In this document: one piece after another, positions 7,070 through 14,864 of the stretch
Layout: every line of letters begins with the position of its first letter
Numbering within the stretch: position 1 is the stretch's first letter
From: Dehalococcoidia bacterium
Lineage (GTDB): Bacteria > Chloroflexota > Dehalococcoidia > Lucifugimonadales > JAGWBF01
DNA: 24,805 nucleotides
Direction of reading: 5' to 3'
NCBI GenBank assembly: GCA_021296025.1
Contig: JAGWBF010000011.1
Location: forward strand, 2,238 to 27,042
Position numbers and translations under genes: made by a program
Notes under the pieces: generated by a model
Seen by the model: the letters and a program-made list of their open reading frames with translations, nothing else
What the model was told of the DNA's origin: nothing
The model's database searches: none

Positions 7070-7812
7070 CGGGTTTTTGGACGCTGGTCTCCAAGGAGTT
7101 GTTGGAACAGCAACGCACATGGCGCTTCGTAGGCGCCATGGCTTTCTTCTCCGCGGTAGCTCTGCTGGTAACCGTTATCCCTTTCATCGTCTCTTTATTC
7201 ACCGACATCGAGCGGGACAGTGAGTTTGCCAGGGGGCTGCTGGAAGCGTACGGAGGCACGACAGCTACCTTGGGCGCCCTGGTGGCCATCGTATTCGGCA
7301 TGGGGGTCCTGGCCAACGAACGGTCCTCGGGGACGGCCGGGATGGTCCTCAGCAAGCCCGTATCGGTGGCGGCTTTTGTGTCCGCCAGGTTTGCGGGAAT
7401 GACATCATCCATCTATCTTGGCTTCGCTGCCGGCTCGATAGTCATGTTCGTCCTCACTACCATTCTGATCGGCTACTATAATGCCGCTACCTTTGCCATC
7501 TACATGAGCATCATCGGCTTCTACCTTATCTTCGTTTCTTCGATGACCTTTTTCTGGAGCGGTATGTTCGCCCGGCAGATGCTTGCCGGCGGCATCGCGT
7601 TGGTCTTATTCATCATCCAGCTGCCCTTGACCGCCATACCTCACACCCAGGATTACTGGCCCGTAAACCTTGTGCTTTGGGCCTCAAACACTAGCGGCAT
7701 TTGGGGAGGCGGAAGGGTTAGCGATGCCTGGCAGACCTTCCCAATAGCTCTGGCGTGCATAGCTCTGTTTGTAGTTGGCGCTTGGGCTATTTTTCGGCGG
7801 AAGGAGCTTTAG
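7066..7812 (+). CDS. ABC-2 type permease
   Basis: 248 residues, starting at ATG 7066 in an ATGA overlap with the ATPase stop. It begins MTGFWTLVSKELLEQQRTWR, the amphipathic lead-in typical of ABC-2 permeases. About six hydrophobic segments follow, near residues 22-45, 64-83, 108-137, 141-167, 171-192 and 223-243. An SSGTAGMVLSKPVS loop follows the second segment, as in NosY-like permeases. With the preceding ATPase it makes a small export system in the cytoplasmic membrane. What it moves cannot be told from sequence; the next gene, a membrane-anchored hydrolase, may or may not be related. Confidence 0.88.
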   Translation: MTGFWTLVSKELLEQQRTWRFVGAMAFFSAVALLVTVIPFIVSLFTDIERDSEFARGLLEAYGGTTATLGALVAIVFGMGVLANERSSGTAGMVLSKPVSVAAFVSARFAGMTSSIYLGFAAGSIVMFVLTTILIGYYNAATFAIYMSIIGFYLIFVSSMTFFWSGMFARQMLAGGIALVLFIIQLPLTAIPHTQDYWPVNLVLWASNTSGIWGGGRVSDAWQTFPIALACIALFVVGAWAIFRRKEL

Positions 7813-7874
7813 ACTCCTCCCTGGCGAGAGAATAGTCGCCTCCTTACCCAAGCTGGTCCTGGAGATCAAGTCGA

Positions 7875-8819
7875 TTGGCGCTGCTGGGATCGATACTAAA
7901 GAGGCCCAAGGTGAAATGGGGGCTGTTGGCGGCCCTCATCCTCCTAGCGGTCGCCTATCTCGCAATAGCCTTCTTCATAGCCCAGGGTCTCACCGGCGCC
8001 GAGCGCAATCCCCAGGAGGGCCATCCAACGGACTTCGGCCTTGAGTGGGAGGATGTGGCATTCCACGGGAGAGACCAGGACGTACAGTTGTCCGGCTGGT
8101 ACATTCCAGGCAGGGGACAAGGTGTCGAAGACAGTCCCCATGTGATTTTCGTACATGGCCTGAGCAGCGTACGCTCCGGAGGCGAAGGCGAGGCCTTGGA
8201 GTTAGCCAGTCGCCTGGTCGAGGAAGGTTACAACCTGCTGCTGTTCGACCTGAGGGGGCATGGTTCATCGGAGGGCGACCAGATCTCGGGCGGCTACTTC
8301 GAGCGGTGGGACGTCCTGGGGGCTTACGATTACCTGGTTGAGGAGAGGGAGGCCACCGCGGGCAAGGTCGGACTGATGGGGTATTCGATGGGCGGAGTTA
8401 CGTCCATCCTGGCCGCCGTAGAAGAGCAGGGGATAGCGGCTATCGTTGCCGATAGCCCCTTCGCAGCGGCAACGGACCTGATCGTCCAGGAAGCCTCTCG
8501 CAAGACACCATTCCCCTCGTGGCTGATTCCCGCCTTTATTCCCGTCACCAGCCTGATGGCCAAGGCCATATATGGCATCGACATCGGCGCCCTGAACGCC
8601 GAGAAGGCCGTCATGCAGCTTGGCTACCCCCTGTTGATCATCCACGGTGAGGAAGATGAGCGCGTGCCCATCGACCACGGCGAAAGGGTCGCCTCGGCAG
8701 CCCAAGAGGGCACGATCTTCTGGAGCACGGATGCGCCGGGCCACGTAGAATCATTCGCGAATTACCCCGACGAGTACTTCCGGCGGGTCAATCAGTATTT
8801 CAAGGCCCGGCTGGAGTAG
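7875..8819 (+). CDS. Membrane-anchored alpha/beta hydrolase
   Basis: 314 residues from TTG 7875 (GGAG 10 bases upstream); GTG 7911 is another possible start. An uncleaved N-terminal membrane anchor, with basic RPKVK then a hydrophobic stretch (about 16-37), precedes a full alpha/beta-hydrolase fold. The oxyanion segment is VIFVHGLSS, the nucleophile elbow GYSMGG (S171), the acid HGEEDERVP (D261) and the base APGHVESF (H290). The catalytic domain probably lies outside the membrane with the anchor at its N-terminus. This resembles the family of BEM46/YfhR-like serine hydrolases; the substrate is unknown. It follows the ABC permease by 62 bases, so co-transcription is possible. Confidence 0.88.
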   Translation: MALLGSILKRPKVKWGLLAALILLAVAYLAIAFFIAQGLTGAERNPQEGHPTDFGLEWEDVAFHGRDQDVQLSGWYIPGRGQGVEDSPHVIFVHGLSSVRSGGEGEALELASRLVEEGYNLLLFDLRGHGSSEGDQISGGYFERWDVLGAYDYLVEEREATAGKVGLMGYSMGGVTSILAAVEEQGIAAIVADSPFAAATDLIVQEASRKTPFPSWLIPAFIPVTSLMAKAIYGIDIGALNAEKAVMQLGYPLLIIHGEEDERVPIDHGERVASAAQEGTIFWSTDAPGHVESFANYPDEYFRRVNQYFKARLE

Positions 8820-8836
8820 CGGCTACACTCCGGCAT

Positions 8837-8868
8837 CCTGGGAGCCTCTTCCTCACATCTCTCCCAGG
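8837..8868 (+). terminator. Likely terminator hairpin after the hydrolase gene
   Basis: CCTGGGAG and CTCCCAGG form a perfect 8-bp stem with a 16-base loop, 17 bases after the hydrolase stop. The following bases (TCCTGTTTGCTTCTC) are pyrimidine-rich but not a clean T-run. Position and stem strength suit transcription termination of the exporter-hydrolase unit. Confidence 0.45.
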
Positions 8869-9038
8869 CGTCCTGTTTGCTTCTCAACTATCTACTATTC
8901 GGCCAAAGGCACACCACACGCAAAAGGCAAAGGTAGCCGGATCATTTTGGCGAAGCCAACCGACTGCCATGAATCGGCCAAGTGGGCGGCTACAACGGGT
9001 GAATTTCAAACTGATACCCAACCCGCAGGTCGGGCATC

Positions 9039-9067
9039 TTGACAAATGCTCCGCTCCCAAGTATAAG
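9039..9067 (+). promoter_or_regulatory. Near-consensus sigma-70-type promoter for the orphan permease
   Basis: TTGACA (9039-9044), a 17-base spacer and TATAAG (9062-9067) give 11 of 12 consensus bases at ideal spacing. Transcription would start near 9074, about 38 bases before GTG 9112. This is the best promoter match in the window. The rest of 8869-9038 holds only a short TTGGC/GCCAA hairpin (8947-8959) and no gene. Confidence 0.65.
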
Positions 9068-9111
9068 ATAGCTACAGTTTAGGAGACCCATGGTACAGTT
9101 GGGGTTGTCCT

Positions 9112-10053
9112 GTGCAATACTACCTCATCAGGCGAGCCTCCCACTCGGTCTTCATAGTTCTGGGTCTCATGGCCCTCCTGTTCTTCATGATCCACATCCT
9201 AGGGGATCCGGTTGCCCTTCAGCTTCCCGAAGATGTAGACCCCAAGACGATCAAGGAAATCCAGTGCCGTCTCGGTTATTGCGACCCCCTCCATATTCAG
9301 TTCGTGAACTTCTACTGGGACGTATTGAGATTCGATTTCGGCAACTCTGTGCGTAATGGCGTCCCAGCCATGACGTTGGTGGCGGAGAAGCTACCAAACA
9401 CCGCATTTCTTGCCTTTGTGGTCTGGGGTATTGGGATGGTCGGCATCCCCATCGGGGTGATCGCCGCCCAGAGGCCCAGGTCTATCTTTGACCGCCTGGT
9501 TAATCTCTTCACTTTCGCAGCCATCTCGGTCCCGGGCTTCTGGCTGGCCCTAATGTTGATCCTGATCTTTGCTGTCTGGGTAAGGGTCCTGCCGACATCG
9601 GGCTTTGCAGAATTCCCCTGGGATACCGGCTGGCAAAGCATAAAGTACCTGATCCTCCCGGCTATCGCGCTATGTCCAAACGTCATTGCCCGGAATGCCC
9701 AGATCACCCGGGCGACCATGCTCGACGAGATGGGGAAGCAGTATGTCGCCACTGCCCGGGCCAAGGGGCTTTCCGAGCGCACCGTCCAATATGGTCACGT
9801 GATGAAGAACGCCTCAATAGCCATCGTGACCGTTATGGGCGATGAGCTGGCCCTCTATATGAACGGCTCCACGGTCGTCGAGGTCATCTTTGCATCGCCT
9901 GGACTGGGGCTGTTGATCATCAACGGGATCAACGACCGCGACCTGCCGGTTGTTACTGCCTCGATATTCGTGATTGTCCTGATTGTGCTGGTCATCAACC
10001 TACTCGTTGATGTGGTCTACACCTATCTCGACCCTCGCATCAGCTACAAGTAG
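9112..10053 (+). CDS. Oligopeptide/dipeptide-type ABC transporter permease (DppB/OppB-like)
   Basis: 313 residues, the usual size. It begins VQYYLIRRASHSVFIVLGLMALLFFMIH in the style of DppB/OppB (the V is read as initiator Met). About six membrane segments are visible, and the EAA loop is present as GKQYVATARAKGLSERTVQYGHVMKNA-type sequence, where the permease touches its ATPase. The start is GTG 9112. A good AGGAG (9081-9085) is placed better for an out-of-frame ATG at 9090, while GGGG (9101-9104) is 7 bases before GTG. The partner permease, the binding protein and both ATPases normally encoded together are absent on both sides, so it is an orphan subunit here. Import of peptides or related solutes is family knowledge only. 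Confidence 0.9.
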   Translation: MQYYLIRRASHSVFIVLGLMALLFFMIHILGDPVALQLPEDVDPKTIKEIQCRLGYCDPLHIQFVNFYWDVLRFDFGNSVRNGVPAMTLVAEKLPNTAFLAFVVWGIGMVGIPIGVIAAQRPRSIFDRLVNLFTFAAISVPGFWLALMLILIFAVWVRVLPTSGFAEFPWDTGWQSIKYLILPAIALCPNVIARNAQITRATMLDEMGKQYVATARAKGLSERTVQYGHVMKNASIAIVTVMGDELALYMNGSTVVEVIFASPGLGLLIINGINDRDLPVVTASIFVIVLIVLVINLLVDVVYTYLDPRISYK

Positions 10054-10399
10054 TCAAGGCAGCGCGACACCCAATAACCGGCTGGTCCCCTTAGACTTTG
10101 GGTCTCCAGCTCCGCTGTTTAAACACGCGGCGATTCCCTTCGCTTCCGAGGTATGGACTATCTGGCCATAGTCTGACAATGCTCCAAAGGCAGACGAAAC
10201 CAGCCAAGCAATATCTTGTGCAGTTTCGTCACCACCGTGCTGCGAGCCAAGGCAGGTTAGCGCTTGCGGAGGCTATTGTGTAACCTGGGTCCAGCCTGTG
10301 TGTTCGCCCTTCGATTTCCATCAGGGCGAAAGAACAGCCGTCGTTATGCCCTAGGCTATCGCCCTTCCCATTGCCGCAACATGAGAGCAGAGAATAAGG
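10054..10399. other. 346-bp gene-free gap with several inverted repeats
   Basis: It lies between convergent genes, the permease (+) and the YprA-like helicase (-). No credible ORF was found. Inverted repeats seen are GCTGG/CCAGC (10081-10085/10106-10110) enclosing AGAC/GTCT (10093-10096/10102-10105), GACTAT/ATAGTC (10156-10161/10168-10173, 6-base loop) and TTCGCCCT/AGGGCGAA (10303-10310/10323-10330, 12-base loop). None is followed by a T-run. They could be termination or processing structures, or debris of a lost transporter operon; I cannot tell. Confidence 0.5.
10303..10330. repeat. 8-bp perfect inverted repeat between convergent genes
   Basis: TTCGCCCT and AGGGCGAA are separated by 12 bases, about 70 bases beyond the stop of the minus-strand helicase gene. 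It may serve as a bidirectional termination or RNA-stabilising hairpin; there is no T-tract on either strand. Confidence 0.35.
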
Positions 10400-12733
10400 T
10401 CAGCCCTCGCACAGAGACTTGAGGAGCTCGCCAGCTACCCCCTTATCCAGGGGGTAGTTGTGGTTTCCGCACTTGGGTGACTGGATGCAGCTGGGACAGC
10501 CCGAATCGCAGACGCACTCGGAAACCACCGACAGGGTGGCCTCCCAGAGGGCATCGATGACCCTGAACCCTTCTTCAGCTATTCCCACTCCCCCCGGATG
10601 CCCATCATATATGAATATCTGGGGTTTCTCGGTGTCGGGATGAAGGGGGGTGGAAACGCCGCCGATATCGTTGCGGTCGCACAGAGCGAAGAGGGGCAGC
10701 ACGCCGATCGCCGCATGCTCGGTTGCATGAATGCCGCCGGCCAGGGCTGGTCCTCCTCCCCGCCACCGGTCGATGATCTTCTGGGGAATGTCGAACCAGA
10801 GGGCCACAGTGTTGAAGCGTCTTGGAGGCAGATCCACGAATTCGTCCCCCAGCACCTCTTCGGTCATTGGCGCCCGCTTGCTATATCCCACCACCTGGTT
10901 GGTGACCTCCACCTCTCCCAGCCAGACCCCCACACCACCCGCAACCTTGGAAGCATGTATCTTCCTTATGGAGATATCGGTGGTCTCGCTGGCTTCAGTG
11001 TAGTAGGAGCCGTCATCCAAGACCACTTTCGCAAGTTTCGCCTCCAGGTCTATCTGCTCAACCAGGTATGATGTTCCCTGGTGCAGGTAAACAGCGCCGG
11101 GGTGAAGCTGCAAATGGGCTGAGTGCTCATCCACCGTCTCAAGTATCCTGCCTGTCTCGCCCTCAACCACGTGGTAGCTGCTGCTGGAAGCGGACCTTAT
11201 GTTAACTTCCTCAGGCGGATAGGAGACATGGGGAGCGATGTGCCACTTGCCCTCGCTGTACCTCAGCAGGCCCTGTCCCAGCAGGTCTTCCAGGTGCTCG
11301 ATGACCCCATACCCGAAAAGCTCAGCATCCTGGCCCGTGATGGGCATCTCGTAGGCGGCGCAAAGCAGGTGGGGACGCAGGATATGGGGATTGCCGGGGG
11401 AGAGAAGGGCGGCTTCCACCGAGCGACCGAAGAAGATATCGGGATGGTTCATAAAGTACTGGTCCAGGGGATCGTTGCGGCCGATGAAGACCGACAGGGA
11501 CTCGTCGCCCCGGCGACCGCTTCTGCCTGCCTGCTGCCATGTGCTGGCGATGCTTCCCGGGTAGCCGGTGATGATTGTGGCATCCAGGGAGCCTATGTCG
11601 ATGCCCAGCTCCAGGGCGTTGGTTGCCGCCACACCCGTCAGATGCCCATCGAACAGGGCCCGCTCGATGTCCCGTCTCTCCTCGGCCATGTAGCTGCCCT
11701 TGTAAGGCTTGATCCTGTTCCCCTGGGGAGGCTGCTGGTCATCCAGGCGGTCCTTGGCATAGCTGTACACCAGCTCCGCCGCCCTGCGGGTCCTGGCGAA
11801 GGCCACCGTTCTGATGTCGGAGGCCACCAGTTCCGCCAGCAGTCCGGCGGCTTCCATGTTGGCGCTCATCCTGATCGGCCTCAGCACCCCCCCAAAGCGG
11901 GGCGATTGTCCGGCATGCTCCCCGGACGCGGACAGCATATCGGCATCCCGAAGGGGAGGATTCCAGAAGACGAAACTCTTGCTACCTCTAGGGGCGCCAT
12001 CTTCATCGACCACGCTGAATGGAAGGCCGACGATCTGCTCCGCCAGGTGTCCCGGGTTGGCAATAGTGGCGGAGCAGAGGATAAATAGGGGGTTGCTGCC
12101 GTATAAGGCGCACAGGCGGCGCAGACGGCGCATCACATTGGCAACGTGGGACCCGAACACCCCCCGGTATGTGTGGGCCTCGTCCAGCACCACATACTTG
12201 AGTGATCTCAGCAGGCGGGACCAAGCCCTGTGGTGAGGGAGAATGCCCATGTGGAGCATATCCGGGTTGGTGAGGATCACCTGGGCCGAGTTCCGGATGC
12301 TGTTCCTTTCATAGTGCGGCGTGTCGCCGTCGTACACCGCCGCATTCACCGGCAGCCCTACCGTCATCTGTTTCAGGGAACGGAGCTGGTCCTGGGCCAG
12401 GGCCTTGGTGGGGAAGATGTAGATCGCCCTGCTGGAGCGGTCTTCCAAGACCGAGTTAACCACGGGGAGGTTGTAACACAGGCTCTTGCCGCTGGCCGCC
12501 GGCGTTGCCACCACGATGTTCCGCCTCTCGCCCAGCCGGTCCACAGCTTGGGCTTGATGGAGGTACAGGGGCCACATGTGGTGGTGCTCCAGGACGGAGC
12601 GCAGGGTAGGGTGCAGAGAACGCGACGGTTCGCTAAAGCGGGGGTCCCTCGGAGAAATGTTCTCCACCGCCACCATCTGCCGACGGTATGCGGGAGCCGA
12701 CTCGATTCCTTTGAGAAAAGCTAAAGCATCCAC
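10400..12733 (-). CDS. YprA/MrfA-type DEAD/DEAH-box helicase with C-terminal Cys cluster
   Basis: 777 residues from GTG 12733. The superfamily 2 helicase core has the Q-like region LHQAQAVDRL, Walker A TPAASGKS (77-84), motif Ia FPTKALAQDQ, DEAH box VVLDEAHTYRG (184-187), motif III LCSATI, TNALELGIDIG and the QQAGRSGRRG motif VI. The C-terminal domain (DUF1998/MZB-like) ends with CVCDSGCPSC and a further Cys at PKCGNHN, the four-cysteine zinc site of MrfA. MrfA/YprA in B. subtilis repairs mitomycin-type DNA damage with its partner MrfB; no MrfB gene is seen here. It lies 9 bases downstream of the DUF503 gene on the same strand, so the two are likely one operon. The very long plus-strand ORFs opposite are shadows. 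Confidence 0.93.
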   Translation of the reverse strand: MDALAFLKGIESAPAYRRQMVAVENISPRDPRFSEPSRSLHPTLRSVLEHHHMWPLYLHQAQAVDRLGERRNIVVATPAASGKSLCYNLPVVNSVLEDRSSRAIYIFPTKALAQDQLRSLKQMTVGLPVNAAVYDGDTPHYERNSIRNSAQVILTNPDMLHMGILPHHRAWSRLLRSLKYVVLDEAHTYRGVFGSHVANVMRRLRRLCALYGSNPLFILCSATIANPGHLAEQIVGLPFSVVDEDGAPRGSKSFVFWNPPLRDADMLSASGEHAGQSPRFGGVLRPIRMSANMEAAGLLAELVASDIRTVAFARTRRAAELVYSYAKDRLDDQQPPQGNRIKPYKGSYMAEERRDIERALFDGHLTGVAATNALELGIDIGSLDATIITGYPGSIASTWQQAGRSGRRGDESLSVFIGRNDPLDQYFMNHPDIFFGRSVEAALLSPGNPHILRPHLLCAAYEMPITGQDAELFGYGVIEHLEDLLGQGLLRYSEGKWHIAPHVSYPPEEVNIRSASSSSYHVVEGETGRILETVDEHSAHLQLHPGAVYLHQGTSYLVEQIDLEAKLAKVVLDDGSYYTEASETTDISIRKIHASKVAGGVGVWLGEVEVTNQVVGYSKRAPMTEEVLGDEFVDLPPRRFNTVALWFDIPQKIIDRWRGGGPALAGGIHATEHAAIGVLPLFALCDRNDIGGVSTPLHPDTEKPQIFIYDGHPGGVGIAEEGFRVIDALWEATLSVVSECVCDSGCPSCIQSPKCGNHNYPLDKGVAGELLKSLCEG

Positions 12734-12742
12734 CGTGCAAGC

Positions 12743-13039
12743 TCAGAAGCCGGAGAGGGTCTCCGTCTCCCAGTCCAGGAGCTCCAGATCGGGCCTGGAA
12801 CTTTCTATGTAGCTGATTACGCTGGACAGCAACCCGCTGGCATAAGCTCCGTCGCTGCTAACGCACACGATACCCAAGGTCAGCTTCTGCCAAAGATCAG
12901 GATCACCTATCTCGGAGATGGATACGTTGAATTTCGACCGGACACGAGAGGTAACGGACTGAGAGATACTCCGCTTTTCCTTAAGGTTACGGCTGCCGGG
13001 CAGATGAAGGGTAACCCGGCAGAAGGCTACGTTAGCCAA
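12743..13039 (-). CDS. DUF503 (YlxP-like) protein
   Basis: 98 residues. FCRVTLHLPGSRNLKEKRSI at the start, then RSKFNVSISEIGDPDLWQKLTLGIVCVSSD, are hallmark DUF503/YlxP sequences. The start is TTG 13039, with AGGGAAGG a few bases upstream on the minus strand. The family is small, single-domain and has no settled function; in many genomes it sits near translation genes (nusA-infB-rbfA). Here it precedes a DNA-repair-type helicase by 9 bases, which is not its usual neighbourhood. The upstream zinc-ribbon gene ends 83 bases before it, so all three may form one minus-strand transcript. Confidence 0.88.
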   Translation of the reverse strand: MANVAFCRVTLHLPGSRNLKEKRSISQSVTSRVRSKFNVSISEIGDPDLWQKLTLGIVCVSSDGAYASGLLSSVISYIESSRPDLELLDWETETLSGF

Positions 13040-13122
13040 TTGCCTTCCCTCGATTTGCGGAGGGTGCTTGGTGTTCGCGCTCGATGCTGGGGAGAAATCG
13101 CGAAGTGTTGGAACTGCTGGGC

Positions 13123-13419
13123 TTAGAAGGACTCGGAAGCTCGAACAGACCTGAAGCAGTCGTTGCAGTAAACGGGCCTGCCCTGCCTAGGCTGGAAGGG
13201 CACTTCGGTCTCAGCACCGCAGGAGGCGCAGGTCGCAGGATACATGGTCCGAGGCTGGTCGGATCGGAAGCCGGTGCGCCGTCGAGCCGATCTACAGGCT
13301 GGGCACCTTGCAGGCTCATGCATCAGCCCCCGGCTTTGATAGAACTCCTGCTCCCCTTCGGTAAATGCGAAGGATGCCCCACACTGCCGGCACACAAGGG
13401 TCTTTTCCTCGAAAGCCAC
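13123..13419 (-). CDS. Small double zinc-ribbon protein
   Basis: 98 residues with four CxxC pairs: C10/C13 with C39/C42, and C64/C67 with C85/C88. These make two zinc ribbons, the first of the zf-trcl type (TLVCRQCGASFAFTEGEQ then FYQSRG) and the second matching the CxxC-x17-CxxC pattern. Such proteins are common in Chloroflexota and related phyla and are presumed nucleic-acid or protein binding; the function is unknown. The start is GTG 13419, fixed by a perfect AGGAGG (13426-13431) 6 bases upstream. A minus-strand promoter lies at 13540-13568, giving a leader of about 115 bases. Confidence 0.85.
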   Translation of the reverse strand: MAFEEKTLVCRQCGASFAFTEGEQEFYQSRGLMHEPARCPACRSARRRTGFRSDQPRTMYPATCASCGAETEVPFQPRQGRPVYCNDCFRSVRASESF

Positions 13420-13539
13420 TCCTAGCCTCCTAGATACCTGATGTCGCTATGGCCTCCATTGCCCCGGGACAGGTTCCTCGCAAGTACAAACCCAAGGTGC
13501 CGAGTCCAAGCAGATTGAAGCCTACAAAGCGCTCCGGTC

Positions 13540-13568
13540 AGTATACCAAAGGTGATTTCGGTTGGCAA
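13540..13568 (-). promoter_or_regulatory. Promoter for the zinc-ribbon/DUF503/helicase unit
   Basis: Read on the minus strand, TTGCCA (13568-13563), a 17-base spacer and TATACT (13545-13540) give 10 of 12 consensus bases at ideal spacing. Transcription would begin near 13533. Confidence 0.55.
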
Positions 13569-13631
13569 TCATCTTGATACTGTACGTCAATCACGCCATC
13601 CGAAGAGGAATTTTCGTCTCTGCCTGCGCCA

Positions 13632-13640
13632 TGTTATATT
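13632..13640 (+). promoter_or_regulatory. Extended -10 element for the 91-residue orphan gene
   Basis: TGT followed by TATATT (13635-13640) forms a TGn-extended -10, 41 bases before ATG 13682. No -35 box is recognisable. The divergent promoter of the zinc-ribbon gene is about 65 bases upstream. Confidence 0.35.
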
Positions 13641-13681
13641 GTTTGATGGATACCGGCCCAAATCTCAGAGGAGACCGCCGA

Positions 13682-13957
13682 ATGCAGAAACCGGGCGCCA
13701 GCGGGAGCATCGACCTTGCCAAGGTGAACAGGATAATCAGGACCTTGGCCATGTATTCGTCGGAAGCTGCCGAAATGGCCCAGTCGGCCGTCGACTCCGA
13801 GGTCGCCCTCATGAGAGAAAAGGTCTCATCCACCCTGGCCGGATGCATAGATGCTGTGCTGGAATTCAAGGACCTGAACCTGGAAGACGAAGATAGCTCC
13901 ATAGACGTCCACATGCTGATGCGTCTAAGAAAGTCGGCCGAGGAGCTCCGTACCTGA
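13682..13957 (+). CDS. Small helical protein of unknown function
   Basis: 91 residues; family not recognised. ATG 13682 is chosen because GAGGAG ends 8 bases upstream and the sequence from here reads as protein; the open frame back to 13562 crosses the promoter region. After a short flexible N-terminus the sequence is predicted largely helical (IDLAKVNRIIRTLAMYSSEAAEM, then SEVALMREKVSSTLAGCIDAVLEF), followed by an acidic linker (LNLEDEDSS) and a final helix. There are no membrane segments and only one Cys. It is transcribed divergently from the zinc-ribbon gene and is followed by its own stop and the PHP gene promoter, so it is probably a single-gene unit. Confidence 0.65.
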   Translation: MQKPGASGSIDLAKVNRIIRTLAMYSSEAAEMAQSAVDSEVALMREKVSSTLAGCIDAVLEFKDLNLEDEDSSIDVHMLMRLRKSAEELRT

Positions 13958-13979
13958 GATTGGCGTATCCCCTCCATCC

Positions 13980-14008
13980 TTGACCGCCCACGGGGCCCGC
14001 AATAGAAT
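13980..14008 (+). promoter_or_regulatory. Promoter for the PHP phosphoesterase gene
   Basis: TTGACC (13980-13985), a 17-base spacer and TAGAAT (14003-14008) match the sigma-70 consensus at 10 of 12 positions. The predicted start is near 14015, about 52 bases before TTG 14067. Confidence 0.6.
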
Positions 14009-14066
14009 GGAATTCGCCATCTGCCCACTTTCCACCAAGCGAGGTGCAACCTACCAGGGATGAATA

Positions 14067-14783
14067 TTGGCCCGGCTCTTTGATATGCATGTCCACACCA
14101 CCCGGGGGAGCAGCGATAGCAACCTGTCCCCTGAAGAGATGGTCTTGGAAGCGGAACGGCTGGGGTTCATGGGCATATGTATCACGGAGCACAGCGGCCC
14201 CTGGGACCAGCACGAGTTTCGCTCCTTCGCGGCTAAGCACAACCAGGTGCTGGTGCGGGCCATGGAAGTGGAAACAAACATGGGCCACATCCTGGCCTTC
14301 GGCTTGGACAGCTACCAACCCGGGATTTCCGACGCCCGGGTTCTTCGCAAGGCGGCGGACAGCGCTGGCGGGTTCATCATCAGCGCTCACCCCTTCCGGG
14401 GCCTTCACAGCTCTCTGCCCTCCCGCAAACCCCTGCTCTACAGCAACGAAGGCGAAGTGCCTACTTCGGTGGAGGAAGCCACGCTGCACCCGGTATTCGG
14501 GTTGGTGGATGCGGTTGAGGTGGCCAACGGCGGCACGGCCGACGCCGAAAACAGATTCGCCCTGGACGTGGCCAAAGAGCTTGGCCTCAGGGTTACCGGC
14601 GGGAGCGATGCCCACTCCCTCCACGGGGTTGGCCACTGTATAACCGTCTTCGATGGAGAGGTGAACAGCCAGGAGGAGTTCATGAACGCCCTCCGGGCAG
14701 GCAGCTTCTATCCTGCAGTCCTCTCTCCCAACAACAAGTCGTCGGAAGGTTCCTGGGTGCCCATTCCCGAACCCTTTTCGTAA
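14067..14783 (+). CDS. PHP-domain metal-dependent phosphoesterase
   Basis: 238 residues from TTG 14067 (AGGGA six bases upstream). The metal-binding residues of a PHP domain are all visible: DMHVHT (H8, H10), ITEHSG (E41, H42), MEVET (E67), H74, SAHPFRG (H108) and GGSDAHSLHG (D181, H183). Stand-alone PHP proteins hydrolyse phosphate esters, including nucleotides or nucleoside 5',3'-bisphosphates; the substrate here is not determined. The protein is a compact single domain. It precedes the dinG gene by 81 bases and may share its transcript. Confidence 0.9.
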   Translation: MARLFDMHVHTTRGSSDSNLSPEEMVLEAERLGFMGICITEHSGPWDQHEFRSFAAKHNQVLVRAMEVETNMGHILAFGLDSYQPGISDARVLRKAADSAGGFIISAHPFRGLHSSLPSRKPLLYSNEGEVPTSVEEATLHPVFGLVDAVEVANGGTADAENRFALDVAKELGLRVTGGSDAHSLHGVGHCITVFDGEVNSQEEFMNALRAGSFYPAVLSPNNKSSEGSWVPIPEPFS

Positions 14784-14864
14784 GTCTGGGGGGAATCAGG
14801 CGGCGACCCGGCCAGGGGCGGGATTGGGACGGCCGAGACATTCAGAGGCCGTGAGAGAGGGGAG

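Noticed and set aside
8869..9038. Small RNA or tRNA in the gap before the permease
   Set aside because: No cloverleaf, no conserved tRNA T-arm and only a 5-bp TTGGC/GCCAA stem; nothing supports an RNA gene.
9090..9356. 88-codon ORF with a good AGGAG overlapping the permease start
   Set aside because: Its translation looks like an out-of-frame reading of the permease (His/Pro/Ser-rich, no domain). Kept only as a note on the permease start.
11123..12088. 321-codon plus-strand ORF inside the YprA-like helicase region
   Set aside because: The minus-strand frame holds all helicase motifs; the plus-strand translation has no recognisable domain.
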